Assembly (NCBI GenBank): GCA_018842655.1
Contig: JAGTWN010000004.1
Coordinates: 2,170,001-2,234,000 of the forward strand
DNA from: Candidatus Pantoea haifensis
Lineage (GTDB): Bacteria; Pseudomonadota; Gammaproteobacteria; Enterobacterales; Enterobacteriaceae
Reading direction: 5' to 3'
Length of the DNA stretch: 64,000 bases
Position 1 is the stretch's first letter. Each line of letters begins with the position of its first letter. Both the position numbers and the translations under genes were made by a program. This document shows positions 1 through 13,339 of the stretch, one piece after another. The notes beneath the pieces are model-generated. The model saw only the letters and a program-made list of their open reading frames with translations. It was not told where the DNA came from and did no database searches.

Positions 1-1122
<1,122 letters not shown>

Positions 1123-1142
1123 TTAGTCAATCCTAAGACAAA

Positions 1143-1167
1143 CAACGCGCGAAAAGTTCGCGCGTTG
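1143..1167. terminator. pyrG-eno intercistronic hairpin
   Basis: An 11-bp perfect inverted repeat (CAACGCGCGAA at 1143-1153 and its complement at 1157-1167) with a 3-nt loop lies between the pyrG stop and the eno start. There is no T run next to it on the minus strand, so it is more likely a partial terminator or mRNA-stabilising or processing hairpin than a strong intrinsic terminator. Confidence 0.5.
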
Positions 1168-1177
1168 CTCGTGAAAC

Positions 1178-2830
<1,653 letters not shown>

Positions 2831-3044
2831 TTAGGTTTAAAGACGGTGGAATAACCAGGACGGGAAAACAGTATACTGGAAACCGCTATCAGCCACAATT
2901 GATGAATCACAGCCATCCTCCAACGCATTGCTGCGGCTAACATAGCGGATAGCGATAAATGAAAGGTTGATGTACGTCACAAAGTTACCGCTGCGCTGAA
3001 TCGTGTTAGCTTAAATGTTCAATTTATACGCAGCGGTGGAATAA

Positions 3045-3833
3045 TCAGCATTTTTCCTGCGTTTTTACCTGCTGCCACGCCGCTTCCATCTGTTCCAGCG
3101 TTGCGCCTGGCATCTCAAGGCCCTGCGCGGCGATAATCGCTTCAACCTGACGGAATCGACGCTCAAACTTGTCGTTGGCTTTTTGCAGCGCGGTTTCCGC
3201 TTTACTGCCCAGGTGGCGGGACAGATTAACGGTCGCAAACAGCAAATCACCAATTTCCTCCTCCAGCTTTTGCGCATCAACCACTGACTGCTGCGCTTCA
3301 TGCATCACTTCATCTATCTCTTCATGCACTTTATCCACCACCGGCCCCAGCGACGTCCAGTCAAAACCCACATTATGACAACGCTTCTGTATTTTATGTG
3401 CACGCATCAACGCAGGCAGGGCTTTAGGAATGTCATCAAGCGCGGAGTGCTGGGCTTTTTCTGCCCGCTCTGTTTGTTTGATGGCTTCCCAGTTTTTAAG
3501 CACTTCCGCGCTGTTTTCCACTGTGGCTTCAGCAAAAATGTGAGGATGACGGCGCTCAAGTTTGTCGCTGATGGCGTGACAGATATCGTCAAAATTGAAG
3601 CGATGCTGTTCGTTTGCCATCTGTGCATAGAACACAACCTGAAACAGCAGATCGCCAAGCTCGCCGCGAAGATCGTCAAAATCTTCCCGCTGAATGGCAT
3701 CCAGCACTTCGTAGGTTTCTTCAAGGGTATAGGGAGCGATAGTGGCAAACGTCTGTTCACGATCCCACGGACAGCCGTGTTGCGGATCGCGCAGGGCTTT
3801 CATGATGCCCAGCAGGCGATCGATTGCGTTCAT
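3045..3833 (-). CDS. mazG: Nucleoside triphosphate pyrophosphohydrolase MazG
   Basis: MazG hydrolyses (d)NTPs to NMP and pyrophosphate and in E. coli also lowers (p)ppGpp. The 262-residue product contains two MazG folds. The acidic metal-binding EExxE-type motifs are visible as EETYEVLD near residue 38, EEIDEVMHE near 175 and EEIGDLLF near 192. The start is ATG at 3833-3831. In E. coli the order is relA-mazE-mazF-mazG; here relA is followed directly by mazG, with a 107-bp gap and no toxin-antitoxin pair. The frame is intact. Confidence 0.95.
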   Translation of the reverse strand: MNAIDRLLGIMKALRDPQHGCPWDREQTFATIAPYTLEETYEVLDAIQREDFDDLRGELGDLLFQVVFYAQMANEQHRFNFDDICHAISDKLERRHPHIFAEATVENSAEVLKNWEAIKQTERAEKAQHSALDDIPKALPALMRAHKIQKRCHNVGFDWTSLGPVVDKVHEEIDEVMHEAQQSVVDAQKLEEEIGDLLFATVNLSRHLGSKAETALQKANDKFERRFRQVEAIIAAQGLEMPGATLEQMEAAWQQVKTQEKC

Positions 3834-3870
3834 GAGTAATCCTTTGATTTTTTAAACGGTACACACTGTG

Positions 3871-3930
3871 TTCTGCGGCCTGATCGTCTCACCCCGGCGT
3901 TCTGTCACAGAAAGCTGGGGTGGCGCAGAA
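3871..3930. repeat. Nested inverted repeat in the relA-mazG gap
   Basis: Three nested complementary arms can be read: TTCTGCG (3871-3877) with CGCAGAA (3924-3930), CACCCC (3890-3895) with GGGGTG (3917-3922), and an inner TTCTGT/ACAGAA pair. Together they could form a ladder-like RNA stem between relA and mazG. It may be an attenuating or REP-type structure. There is no T run to make it a clear terminator. Confidence 0.45.
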
Positions 3931-3940
3931 AACAGCAGCA

Positions 3941-6168
3941 TTAATGCAAACGGCGAGCATCAATGATATCGGAGACCTGATTAAGGCGAGCCAGTACGCG
4001 ACCCAGCACCTGCTGGTTGTAGATCTCAATATCCATATCGATGGTCGCCAACTGTTTTTTGGTATCGCTGCGGCTCGAAACGCCAAGCACATTGACTTTC
4101 TCGTTGGCAAGAATGGTGGTGATATCACGTAACAGCCCGCTGCGATCGTTAGCCGTGACGCGCACCACCAGCGAATAACCGCTGGAATAGCTTTCCCCAG
4201 ACGGCATCAACAATTCGCTCTGGCGCATGCGACATCAGCTCGGCAAGCTGATCGCAATCGGCGCGGTGGATTGAAATACCGCGCCCCTGGGTAATAAAGC
4301 CGACGATATCATCGCCCGGGATCGGCTGGCAGCAGCGTGCAATGTGGTGCATGAGATTGCCGACGCCTTCGACCACTACCCGCCCGCTCTCTTTGCGCGA
4401 CGGGTGCGAATAGGATTTTTGCGTTAGCTGGCGCAGGGCCTCGCGATCTTCCTCTTCAGCACTCGGTTTGTTGAGTTTGGCCTGGAGGAAATTCACCATT
4501 TGATTAAGACGAATATCACCGCCGCCAATCGCCGCTAACAATTCATCCAGCGACGTGACGTTATAGCGCGGCAGCAGCAGCTTTTCGGCTTCTTTCAGGC
4601 TGATGTCCAGCTGGCTCAGTTCGCTGTCCAGAATCTGTCTTCCGGCAAGAATATTCTTGTCGCGATCTTGCTTACGGAACCAGTTATGGATCTTAGAGCG
4701 ACCACGGTTGGTGGTAATGTAACCCAGGTTCGGGTTTAGCCAATCGCGGCTTGGGTTTGGCTGCTTCTGGGTAATCACTTCAACCTGATCGCCCATTTGC
4801 AACTGATAGGTAAAGGGGACAATGCGGCCACCAATTTTAGCCCCAATGCAGCGATGGCCAATATCACTGTGAATATGATAAGCAAAATCGAGCGGTGTCG
4901 AGCCTGCTGGCAGGTCAACCACATCGCCTTTCGGCGTAAACACATAAACGCGATCGTCAAAGACCTGGCTGCGCACCTCTTCCAGCATTTCACCGGAATC
5001 TGCCATCTCTTCCTGCCAGGTGATCAGCTTACGCAGCCATGCAATCCGTTCTTCATGACCAGCAGCTCCACGGGCATTGCTTGATGTCGGGCCTTCTTTG
5101 TACTTCCAGTGTGCAGCAACCCCCAGCTCGGCATCCTCATGCATCTGACGAGTACGGATCTGGATCTCAACGGTTTTGCCTTTGGGGCCAAGCACCACGG
5201 TGTGGATTGACTGATAGCCGTTGGGTTTAGGGTTAGCGACGTAATCATCAAACTCGTTCGGCAGATGACGATAGAGCGTATGTACCGTGCCTAACGCGCC
5301 GTAACAATCCTGCAAACGCTCCGCCACAATGCGTACTGCCCGCACATCAAACAGTTCATCGAACGCCAGCGATTTTTTCTGCATCTTGCGCCAGATGCTG
5401 TAAATATGTTTTGGGCGGCCATAGACTTCGGCGCGTACCCCTCTTTGATCATCTCTTTGCGCAGGTTATCGACAAAGTTTTCGATATATTGCTCGCGGTC
5501 GATACGGCGCTCATGCAGCAGTTTTGCAATGCGTTTGTATTCATCAGGATGCAAATAGCGGAAGCAATAATCTTCCAGCTCCCACTTCAACTGGCCGATA
5601 CCCAGACGGTTAGCCAGCGGCGCGTAAATATTGGTGCTCTCTTTAGCGGCAAGTACCCGTTCATCTTCCGGCGCGTCTTTCATTTCGCGCAGATTCATGA
5701 TGCGTTCTGCCAGCTTCAGTACCACGCAGCGGAAATCTTCCACCATGGCCAGCAGCATGCGACGCACGTTATCCACCTGTGCCGACGCCATGGAATCATT
5801 ATGAATCGCTTTCAGTTGACGAATGGCATCCATATCGCGCACGCCATGCACCAGCGACACAATATTTTTGCCCACGGTTTGTTCCAGCTCTTCTTCGCTG
5901 ACGACTTCGTCATTGGCCAGCGGAAAGATCAGCGCGGCGCAGAGACTGTCAATGTCCATGCTGAGCATCGAGAGGATCTCAACCATCTCGATGCCACGCC
6001 ATAACAGCAGAGATTGATCCGGATGGTTGTGCGTTTGGGCTTCACAATAGCGCCAGGTTTCAGCGAGACGTTGACATGATTGCGGGTTAGTCATGCCAAG
6101 GCTGGCGATCCACTGGTCGAGGGCAAACTCCCCGCCGTATTTAAATGCGCACTTCTAACCGCAACCAT
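3941..6168 (-). CDS. relA: GTP pyrophosphokinase RelA ((p)ppGpp synthetase I), three apparent frameshifts
   Basis: Ribosome-associated (p)ppGpp synthetase of the stringent response. The start is ATG at 6168-6166, preceded by AGGAGAGG, and the protein starts [13 protein letters not shown] as in E. coli RelA. Three frames must be joined: breaks fall in C runs at 6130-6133, 5438-5441 and 4195-4198. Adding one G to each of the first two, and two G to the third (or dropping one), restores a protein of about 743 residues (E. coli 744). Visible parts are the inactive HD-like region, the synthetase core ([18 protein letters not shown], then [14 protein letters not shown]), the TGS domain and the C-terminal ACT domain ending at DARRLH. 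The breaks look like homopolymer sequencing errors. rlmD lies 33 bp upstream on the same strand. Confidence 0.93.
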
Positions 6169-6201
6169 ATCCTCTCCTGACACAACGATCTGGACGATCG
6201 C

Positions 6202-7518
6202 TTATGTTTTTCTGAACAGCACCATGGATTCGAGATGACGGGTATGTGGGAACATATCCAGCATCGCAACCCTTTCCAAATGGTAACCCGCCGACAGCAA
6301 TGTCTGGCTATCGCGGGCGAGCGTTGTGGGATTACACGAAACATAGACCACACGCTGTGGTGCAAGTTTAACCACATGCGTCATTACGCCTGCAGCACCG
6401 GCACGTGCCGGATCGAGTAACACCTTATTAAATCCTTGCGCAGCCCACGGCTGGCGCGAAACGTCTTCTTCCAGATTGTGCTGGAAAAAGCGGACATTTT
6501 TAAGATTATTCAGTTGCGCATTATACGCTGCCTGGCTGACTAATGCTGCAACGCCCTCCACACCAACCGCAATTTGTACGTATTTTCCTACAGGAAGTGT
6601 GAAGTTTCCCATGCCACAAAAGAGATCTAACACGCGATCTTCCGCTTGCAGATCCAGCCACGCGATCGCTTTCGCCACCATCTGCTGATTGACCGCATCG
6701 TTTACCTGAATAAAATCTTGCGGGCTGAAGGTGAGCTTAAGATCGTGTGTCTGATAGTAAGGTTGCTTATCACTTAGCGCGGTGAGCTTTTCGCTGCCGT
6801 CATCCAAAAACACCTTCGTTTGATGCTTATGCGAAAAGCGTTCCAGTTTTTCCAGATCGTCAGCCTGCAACGCATCAAGATGACGCAAAACCATCAGCGG
6901 GCCATTATCTGCCTGCACCAACTCAACGTGTCCTAAACGTCTTACGGCTTTGAGATCGCGTAAACAGTCACGCAGCGGCGTGATTAACGCCTCAAGTTCG
7001 GGCATCAAAATGGGGCATTGCTGAATATTCACCAGATCGTTACTGGCTTCCTTACGAAACCCCATCTGAAGCTGCTGGCTTTTATTCTGCCACTGCAAAC
7101 CCAGCCGTGCGCGACGGCGGTAACCCCAGGTTTTTCCGGCGATGATCTCGTCCACCGCCACGGTATGATTCGCCTCTTTGCTCAGCATGCGGCTCAGCGC
7201 CTGCGCTTTGCTTTGCTGTTGCAACGCTTCATCAACATGCTGCTGCTGACAGCCGCCACACAGGGTAAAGTGCGGGCAGCGCGGCTCGACCCGCGCCGGA
7301 CTGCTGTTCAGTAATCGCGTCACGCTGGCCCTGGCAAACTGGCGTTTATCGTCGGTTAAGGTAATTTCTGCCTGCTCGCCGGGCAGCGCGCCACTGACAA
7401 AAATGGTTTTACCATGATGACGTGCAACGCCTTGCCCAAAGGGATCAAGATCATCAATGGTGACGGTAATACGTTGTTTGGTCGTCACGCGCTGTTTTGC
7501 GGAGTAAAATTGCGCCAT
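6202..7518 (-). CDS. rlmD: 23S rRNA (uracil-1939-C5) methyltransferase
   Basis: SAM-dependent RNA m5U methyltransferase acting on U1939 of 23S rRNA. I start it at ATG 7518-7516 ([15 protein letters not shown]), giving 438 residues (E. coli 433); the open frame extends further upstream but that part runs into the divergent barA region. Evidence: an N-terminal TRAM domain, the Fe-S cluster cysteines in [10 protein letters not shown] plus a further Cys in QCPIL, the SAM motif [12 protein letters not shown] and the catalytic-cysteine motif [12 protein letters not shown] near the C-terminus. It is divergent from barA and upstream of relA, as in E. coli. Confidence 0.96.
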   Translation of the reverse strand: MAQFYSAKQRVTTKQRITVTIDDLDPFGQGVARHHGKTIFVSGALPGEQAEITLTDDKRQFARASVTRLLNSSPARVEPRCPHFTLCGGCQQQHVDEALQQQSKAQALSRMLSKEANHTVAVDEIIAGKTWGYRRRARLGLQWQNKSQQLQMGFRKEASNDLVNIQQCPILMPELEALITPLRDCLRDLKAVRRLGHVELVQADNGPLMVLRHLDALQADDLEKLERFSHKHQTKVFLDDGSEKLTALSDKQPYYQTHDLKLTFSPQDFIQVNDAVNQQMVAKAIAWLDLQAEDRVLDLFCGMGNFTLPVGKYVQIAVGVEGVAALVSQAAYNAQLNNLKNVRFFQHNLEEDVSRQPWAAQGFNKVLLDPARAGAAGVMTHVVKLAPQRVVYVSCNPTTLARDSQTLLSAGYHLERVAMLDMFPHTRHLESMVLFRKT

Positions 7519-7606
7519 AGTGTGGTTAATTCTCTTTCTAAAAATCGATGTGCATTGCGGATACCGGTATGCACAGGGACGTTCCTGCCGGGAGCAGGCC
7601 GATATT

Positions 7607-10335
7607 ATGACGAAATACAGCCTGCGGGCGCGAATGATGATTTTGATCCTGGCGCCGACATTAATGGTAGGCCTGCTGCTCAGCTCTTTTTTGTTATACA
7701 CCGCTATAACGAACTTCAGCGTCAGGTTATGGAAGCCGGCGCTAACATCATCGAACCCCTGGCCATTTCCAGCGAATACAGCATGACCTGGCACAATCGC
7801 GACACCATGCGCGAGCTGGTCAGTTTGCTGCATCGTCGTCATTCTAATATTGTCCGTGCGATTTCTGTTTTCGACAACAATAACCAGCTATACGTATCGT
7901 CAAATAACAAGCAAAACCTAAGCCTGTTAGAGAAAGAAGATATTGGTGCTCTGGCAGACGATGTCTCTGTGGAGCGGCACGGCAACATCCTTATCCTGCG
8001 TACCCCGATAACCTCAGAACATTACGCCGTAGATGAACAGCCTGACGAAAATGTAAAACCCTCTGGCAATCCGCTGGGATACGTTGCTATTGAACTCGAT
8101 CTGCAATCAGTGCGGCTACAGCAGTACAAAGAGGTGTTTGTTGCCACCCTGATGCTGCTGTTCTGTTTATGCATCGCCATGCTCTTCGCCTATCGCCTGA
8201 TGCGTGACGTAACAGGCCCTATTCGCAATATGGTCAGTACCGTTGACCGTATTCGCCGTGGTCAGCTCGACAGCCGGGTCGAAGGCTATATGCTCGGTGA
8301 ACTGAGCATTCTTAAAAATGGTATTAACGCCATGGCGATGTCGCTCACCGCTTATCATGAAGAGATGCAGCACAACATCGATCAGGCAACCTACGATTTG
8401 CGCGAAACGCTGGAGCAGCTGGAGATTCAAAACGTTGAACTGGATCTGGCTAAAAAGCGCGCGCAGGAAGCCGCACGCATCAAATCTGAATTTCTTGCCA
8501 ATATGTCGCACGAGTTGCGCACGCCACTGAACGGTGTTTTGGGTTTTACCCGCCAAATGCTGAAAACGCCGCTGCGCGCGACACAGCGCGACTACATGCA
8601 AACCATTGAGCGTTCAGCCAATAATCTGCTGAGCATTATCAACGACGTGCTCGATTTTTCTAAACTTGAAGCGGGCAAGCTGGTGCTGGAATCCATTCCC
8701 TTTCCGTTACGCGCCACTATCGATGAAATACTGGTGTTGTTAGCGCCCTCAGCGCATGACAAAGCACTGGAACTCACCGTAGTTTGCGACAGCAACGTGC
8801 CAGATAACGTGATTGGTGATGCGCTTCGTTTACAGCAGATCCTGATCAATCTGATCGGCAACGCCATCAAGTTCACCGAAAAAGGCACCATCGATCTCAA
8901 AGTGAAGCAGCGTGCCATCACCACCACGCGCGTGGAGCTGGAAATTCAGGTGCAGGATACCGGTATTGGTATCTCCGAACAGCAGCAAACGCAGCTTTTT
9001 CAGGCCTTTCGCCAGGCTGATGCCAGCATTTCACGGCGTCATGGTGGCACAGGATTAGGCTTAGTGATAACGCAGAAACTGGTCAGTGAGATGGGCGGCG
9101 ACATCACCTTTTACAGCCGACCAGATCAAGGATCGACCTTTTGGGTGCGCGTTCAGCTCGACCTTAATCCTAACGCGCCGGGCATGCCGCGCGTGCTGGA
9201 TGCCCTGTCGCAATCGCGTATTGCTTACGTTGAGGCAAACACCCATGTGGCGAAAGCGGTGCTGGACGTATTGAGCGTCACGCCGCTTCAGATCGACTAT
9301 AGCGAGACGCTGGAAGGATTGAGCAAAGAACATTATCCGCTGTTGCTGATGGCGATGCCGGTAGATGTCAGTCAGCATCAGTTACTGGCTGATGATGTAA
9401 TCAACGCGCTGTTGGATCGCGCTGACAATGTGCTGCTGGCGCTGCCTAGCCCGATGATGCTTCTCGCCGACGAGCTAAAAGTACGTGGTATCGATGGCTG
9501 TATTGCTAAACCTGTTTCGCAAACGCGCTTACTGCCGATGTTGCTGGATCTGCATACCCGCCAGCTAAATGAACTGCCTGTATCACCGCGTTTGCCGCTC
9601 ACGGTCATGGCTGTGGATGACAATCCCGCCAACCTCAAACTGATCGGGGCGCTTCTGGAGGAGCAGGTGCAACAGATTGTGCTGTGTAACAGCGCCGGGC
9701 AGGCTATCCATCAGGCAAAGCATTGTGCCCTGGATGTGATTTTAATGGATATTCAAATGCCCGATATCGATGGCATCCGCGCCAGTGAAATTATTCGTAG
9801 CCTGCCCCAACATGCGCATACGCCGATTGTCGCCGTCACCGCTCATGCCATTGATGGCGAGCGGGAACAGCTTATTAAAGCTGGCATGAATGATTACCTG
9901 GCTAAGCCGATTGATGAGAGCAAACTCAGGCAGTTGCTGGCGCGTTATCAACCAACGCCTGCCCTCTCCGTGCCGGAATTACCCCAAATTTTACCGACGC
10001 TGAACTGGTCACTGGCGCTACACCAGGCAGCAAATAAGCCTGAACTTGCGCGCGATCTGCTGTCTATGCTGCTTGATTTTCTGCCTGAAGTGCATGAAAA
10101 GATGGCGCAATATATGGCGGTCAATGATGTCAGTGGGCTGCGAGAAATTATTCATAAGCTGCACGGCAGTGCCAGTTACAGCGGCGTGCCGCGTATGAAG
10201 CAGTTATGTCATCAACTGGAAAAAGGGTTACATCAGGCCAGCGATATTGCCGCGCTGGAGCCTGAGTTACTTGAACTGCAGGATGAGATGGAGAACGTGG
10301 CAAAAGAAGCGCGGCGGATATTAAGTATGGCGTAA
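7607..10335 (+). CDS. barA: Hybrid sensor histidine kinase BarA, one apparent frameshift
   Basis: Inner-membrane tripartite sensor kinase that phosphorylates UvrY and so drives csrB/csrC transcription. The start is ATG at 7607 ([18 protein letters not shown]). Near residue 28 the reading frame breaks in a T6 run at 7687-7692; one more T joins it to [14 protein letters not shown] and gives about 909 residues (E. coli 918). In order: TM helix, periplasmic sensor, second TM near 180-200, HAMP, HisKA with [10 protein letters not shown] (His near 301), HATPase (GGTGLGLVI), a degenerate receiver, a receiver with phospho-acceptor Asp in [11 protein letters not shown] (about 713) and an HPt domain with [10 protein letters not shown] (His near 852). 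csrB, its regulatory output, lies 11 kb away in this window. Confidence 0.95.
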
Positions 10336-10342
10336 AAGGCCT

Positions 10343-10391
10343 CTGCGGTTGATGCCTTCACCGCAGCCCTCCACAGACATCTGCGAGGGCT
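10343..10391. terminator. Two adjoining hairpins between barA and garK
   Basis: CTGCGGT (10343-10349) pairs with ACCGCAG (10360-10366), and AGCCCTC (10365-10371) with GAGGGCT (10385-10391). The two stems share two bases, so they are alternatives or stack. They sit in the convergent gap between barA (+) and garK (-) and probably stop both. No strong T run is present. Confidence 0.5.
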
Positions 10392-10413
10392 GAATCAGGA
10401 AGCGTAAACGCCT

Positions 10414-11553
10414 CTACTTAAACCCACCCATTTTTAGCGTTGCCGCCACGTTACGTGCCGTCAGGTGAACGTTTTTGCCCGCATTTGCCAGCGCATCATC
10501 CAGCGTACAGATGCTGTAGAGCACGCTGAATACCGCATCCAGACCATGTTCATGCACCACGCCCACATCTGCCGTTAAGCTGCCGGCAATGCCGATCACG
10601 GGCTTATTAAAGCGTTTCGCTACGCTCGCCACGCCAATCGGTACTTTGCCATTAATACTCTGACTGTCGATGCGCCCTTCGCCGGTGATCACCAGATCGG
10701 CATCTTTCACCTGCTCTGCCAGCTTCAGCGCCTCCGTCACGATCTCAATACCACGTCGCAAATCGGCCTGACAAAAAGCGTGAAGTGCCGCTCCCATGCC
10801 GCCCGCCGCACCGCCGCCTGGAATATGCAACACATCAATATCCAAATCGCGGTGAATAATCTCTGCGTAATGGGCCAGCGCCTGATCGAGCTGCTCTACC
10901 AGCAGCGGCGTCGCGCCTTTTTGCGGACCAAAAATTGCCGATGCGCCCTTTTCACCGGTCAGAGGATTGGTCACGTCACAGGCAACCTCAAAGCGGCACT
11001 CACTGATCCTTTCATCCAGTGCATTGATATCAATGCTGGCCAGTTGTGGCAGGGCACCGCCGCCAAACGCAATCTCGTTGCCTTGCTGATCAAGCAGCCG
11101 TGCGCCCAGGGCCTGCATCATGCCTGAGCCGCCATCATTAGTGGCGCTACCGCCGATACCAATGATGATGTGTTTAACACCCTTATCCAGTGCGTTTTTG
11201 ATTAACTCACCGGTGCCGAATGAGGTGGTTACCAGCGGATCACGCTGCGCTGAAGGCACTAACTCAAGACCGCTGGCTGCTGCCATCTCGATATAGGCGG
11301 TACGCTCGTCACCCGACAGACCATAAAAGGCGTCAACAGGGCTGCCCAGCGGCCCTGTCACCGTCAGGCGGATAATCTTTCCGCTCGTCGCGGCCACCAT
11401 GGCTTCAACCGTACCTTCACCACCGTCGGCGACCGGTATTTTGATGTAGTCTGCGTCGGGGAAAACTTCACGGAATCCCGCTTCGATCGCCGATGCCACA
11501 TCCAGGGCAGATAAACTCTCTTTATAGGAATCCGGTGCGATAACGATTTTCAT
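10414..11553 (-). CDS. garK: Glycerate 2-kinase GarK
   Basis: Phosphorylates D-glycerate to 2-phosphoglycerate, the last step of glucarate/galactarate breakdown and the entry point to enolase. The best start is ATG at 11553-11551 (MKIVIAPDSYKESLSA), matching the GarK N-terminus and giving 379 residues (E. coli 381). Glycerate kinase type 1 signatures include DSYKESLSA, the glycine-rich GIGGSATNDGGSGM near residue 120 and GEGRIDSQS near 290. It is the last gene of a minus-strand series gudP-gudX-gudD-garL-garR-garK, 66 bp after garR with a hairpin between. In E. coli garK sits in the separate garPLRK operon. Confidence 0.94.
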   Translation of the reverse strand: MKIVIAPDSYKESLSALDVASAIEAGFREVFPDADYIKIPVADGGEGTVEAMVAATSGKIIRLTVTGPLGSPVDAFYGLSGDERTAYIEMAAASGLELVPSAQRDPLVTTSFGTGELIKNALDKGVKHIIIGIGGSATNDGGSGMMQALGARLLDQQGNEIAFGGGALPQLASIDINALDERISECRFEVACDVTNPLTGEKGASAIFGPQKGATPLLVEQLDQALAHYAEIIHRDLDIDVLHIPGGGAAGGMGAALHAFCQADLRRGIEIVTEALKLAEQVKDADLVITGEGRIDSQSINGKVPIGVASVAKRFNKPVIGIAGSLTADVGVVHEHGLDAVFSVLYSICTLDDALANAGKNVHLTARNVAATLKMGGFK

Positions 11554-11590
11554 AGGCAATCCAGGCGCTGTTGATTAACAGAGAAGCCAG

Positions 11591-11612
11591 TCCGGTATCC
11601 GTAGATACCGGA
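11591..11612. repeat. garR-garK intercistronic hairpin
   Basis: A 9-bp perfect inverted repeat, TCCGGTATC (11591-11599) and GATACCGGA (11604-11612), with a 4-nt loop. It lies inside the operon between the garR stop and the garK start. It is probably an mRNA-stabilising or partial attenuating element, not a full terminator. Confidence 0.55.
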
Positions 11613-11619
11613 GCCGCTT

Positions 11620-12504
11620 TTAGCGGGAAATCTCAACCTTCGCTAACTTCTCATAATAGCAGGCGAGCGCGCTGTGGTCGGATGTGCCCTGACCATCGTT
11701 ACGCAGAGCCTGCATCATCTCCATTACCGCCGCCGTCAGCGGCAGGTGTGCACCGATGCCATGCGAGGTATCCAGCGCGTTAGCTAAATCTTTAATATGC
11801 AGATCGATGCGAAAACCTGGCTTGAAGTTACGATCCATCACCATCGGCGCTTTTGCGTCCAGCACGGTGCTGCCCGCCAGCCCGCCACGGATCGCCTGAT
11901 AAACCAGATCCGGGTTCACACCCGCTTTGGTCGCCAGCGACAGGGCTTCTGACATCGCGGCAATATTCAGAGCGACGATCACCTGATTAGCCAGTTTCGT
12001 GACATTACCCGCACCAATATCGCCGGTATGCACCACTGAACCCGCCATTGCTTTCATGATGTCATAGCAGCGATCAAACACCGCCTTGTCGCCGCCGGCC
12101 ATTACTGACAACGTGCCTTCGATAGCTTTTGGCTCGCCGCCGCTCACGGGCGCGTCAAGCATTTTGATCTCTTTTTCTGCCAGTGCATCGTGGATTTCCC
12201 GGCTTGCCAGCGGCGCAATTGAACTCATATCGATCACAATCAGCCCGGGTTTCGCGCCATCAATGATGCCATTTTCACCCAGGCAAACTTCCTTCACCTG
12301 GGGTGAGTTTGGCACCATGGTAATCACCACATCACATTGTGCAGCGACCTCTTTCGGCGTTTTGGCTACCGTTGCGCCCAGCTCAACCAGTTCCGCTTCG
12401 TTCTCAACGTTGTGATCGCGTACCACCAGCGTATAACCCGCTTTCACCAGGTTTTTACTCATCGGTTTGCCCATAATGCCCAGGCCGATAAATCCAATTT
12501 TCAT
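11620..12504 (-). CDS. garR: Tartronate semialdehyde reductase GarR
   Basis: NADH-dependent 2-hydroxy-3-oxopropionate reductase turning tartronate semialdehyde into D-glycerate. The 294-residue product belongs to the beta-hydroxyacid dehydrogenase family: the Rossmann motif GFIGLGIMGKPM is at the N-terminus, the substrate-binding DAPVSGGEPKA near 118-128, and the catalytic Lys in GNVTKLANQ near 171. It lies between garL (19 bp upstream) and garK in the same operon. A GarR versus GlxR assignment cannot be proved by eye, but the operon context with garL and garK favours GarR. Confidence 0.93.
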   Translation of the reverse strand: MKIGFIGLGIMGKPMSKNLVKAGYTLVVRDHNVENEAELVELGATVAKTPKEVAAQCDVVITMVPNSPQVKEVCLGENGIIDGAKPGLIVIDMSSIAPLASREIHDALAEKEIKMLDAPVSGGEPKAIEGTLSVMAGGDKAVFDRCYDIMKAMAGSVVHTGDIGAGNVTKLANQVIVALNIAAMSEALSLATKAGVNPDLVYQAIRGGLAGSTVLDAKAPMVMDRNFKPGFRIDLHIKDLANALDTSHGIGAHLPLTAAVMEMMQALRNDGQGTSDHSALACYYEKLAKVEISR

Positions 12505-12523
12505 TCGGTTGCCCCTTCGTTGA

Positions 12524-13294
12524 TTACTTTTTAAATTTGTCGCACAGCGCCTGCGTGGCGTTGCGGAACACCCCTAAATCGCTGCCAACCGCAACGAAGC
12601 TGGCACCCCATTCCAGATAGCGACGTGCATCAGCCTCTACCGGCGCCAGAATGCCGCTCGGCTTGCCCGCTGCTTTGGCGCGCTCGAAAAGATATTTGAT
12701 CACTTTCAGCACTTCAGGATGTGCTGGCTGTCCGAGGTAGCCGAGCGCCGCGGAGAGATCGCCCGGGCCGACAAAAATGCCATCAACACCCTCTACCGCC
12801 GCGATAGCATCAATATTGTCTACCGCCTGTTGAGTTTCGATCTGCACCAGCACCGTGATGTTGTCATTAATGGTCGCGTTGTAATCGGCCAGCGTGCCGT
12901 ACATGTTGCTGCGGTGCGATACCGAGACGCCACGAATACCTGCGGGAGGATAACGCGTCGAGGCAACCGCCTGTCTCGCTTCCTCTTCGGTCTCAACAAA
13001 TGGCACGAGGAAGTTATAAAAACCAATATCTAACAGACGTTTAATAATGATTGGCTCGTTGCACGGTGGACGAACCACCGGCGCGCTGTGACTGCCTTTC
13101 AGCGCCATCAGCTGAGGTATAAAGGTGGTGATGTCATTTGGCGCGTGTTCACCATCCAGCACCAGCCAGTCAAAACCGGCCAGCCCTAACACTTCAGTCG
13201 TTAGCGGATTTGCCAGCGCACACCAGCTACCAATCAGTGTTTCACCCGCCAGCAAACGACGACGAAATCCATTTGGCCAGGCTGCATTACTCAT
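12524..13294 (-). CDS. garL: 5-keto-4-deoxy-D-glucarate aldolase GarL
   Basis: Class II aldolase splitting 5-keto-4-deoxy-D-glucarate into pyruvate and tartronate semialdehyde. At 256 residues it has the usual length for the HpcH/HpaI family. Visible signatures are the catalytic-His motif LDGEHAPND (near 47-55), the metal-ligand Glu in [11 protein letters not shown] (near 150) and the [14 protein letters not shown] loop. The ATG start at 13294 is 45 bp downstream of the gudD stop. It joins the two dehydratase routes (GudD and GarD), both of which yield its substrate. Confidence 0.94.
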   Translation of the reverse strand: MSNAAWPNGFRRRLLAGETLIGSWCALANPLTTEVLGLAGFDWLVLDGEHAPNDITTFIPQLMALKGSHSAPVVRPPCNEPIIIKRLLDIGFYNFLVPFVETEEEARQAVASTRYPPAGIRGVSVSHRSNMYGTLADYNATINDNITVLVQIETQQAVDNIDAIAAVEGVDGIFVGPGDLSAALGYLGQPAHPEVLKVIKYLFERAKAAGKPSGILAPVEADARRYLEWGASFVAVGSDLGVFRNATQALCDKFKK

Positions 13295-13339
13295 GGTTTG
13301 ACTCCTGTTATATCGGCTCCCGTACGAGAGCCAAAAAAG

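Noticed and set aside
7414-7606. Upstream extension of the barA reading frame (long open frame from 7414)
   Set aside because: This part lies antisense to rlmD and lacks similarity to BarA; the true N-terminus starts at 7607 in another frame and joins after the T run at 7687-7692.
7519-7842. N-terminal extension of rlmD
   Set aside because: The extension runs antisense to barA; the conserved RlmD N-terminus begins at 7518.
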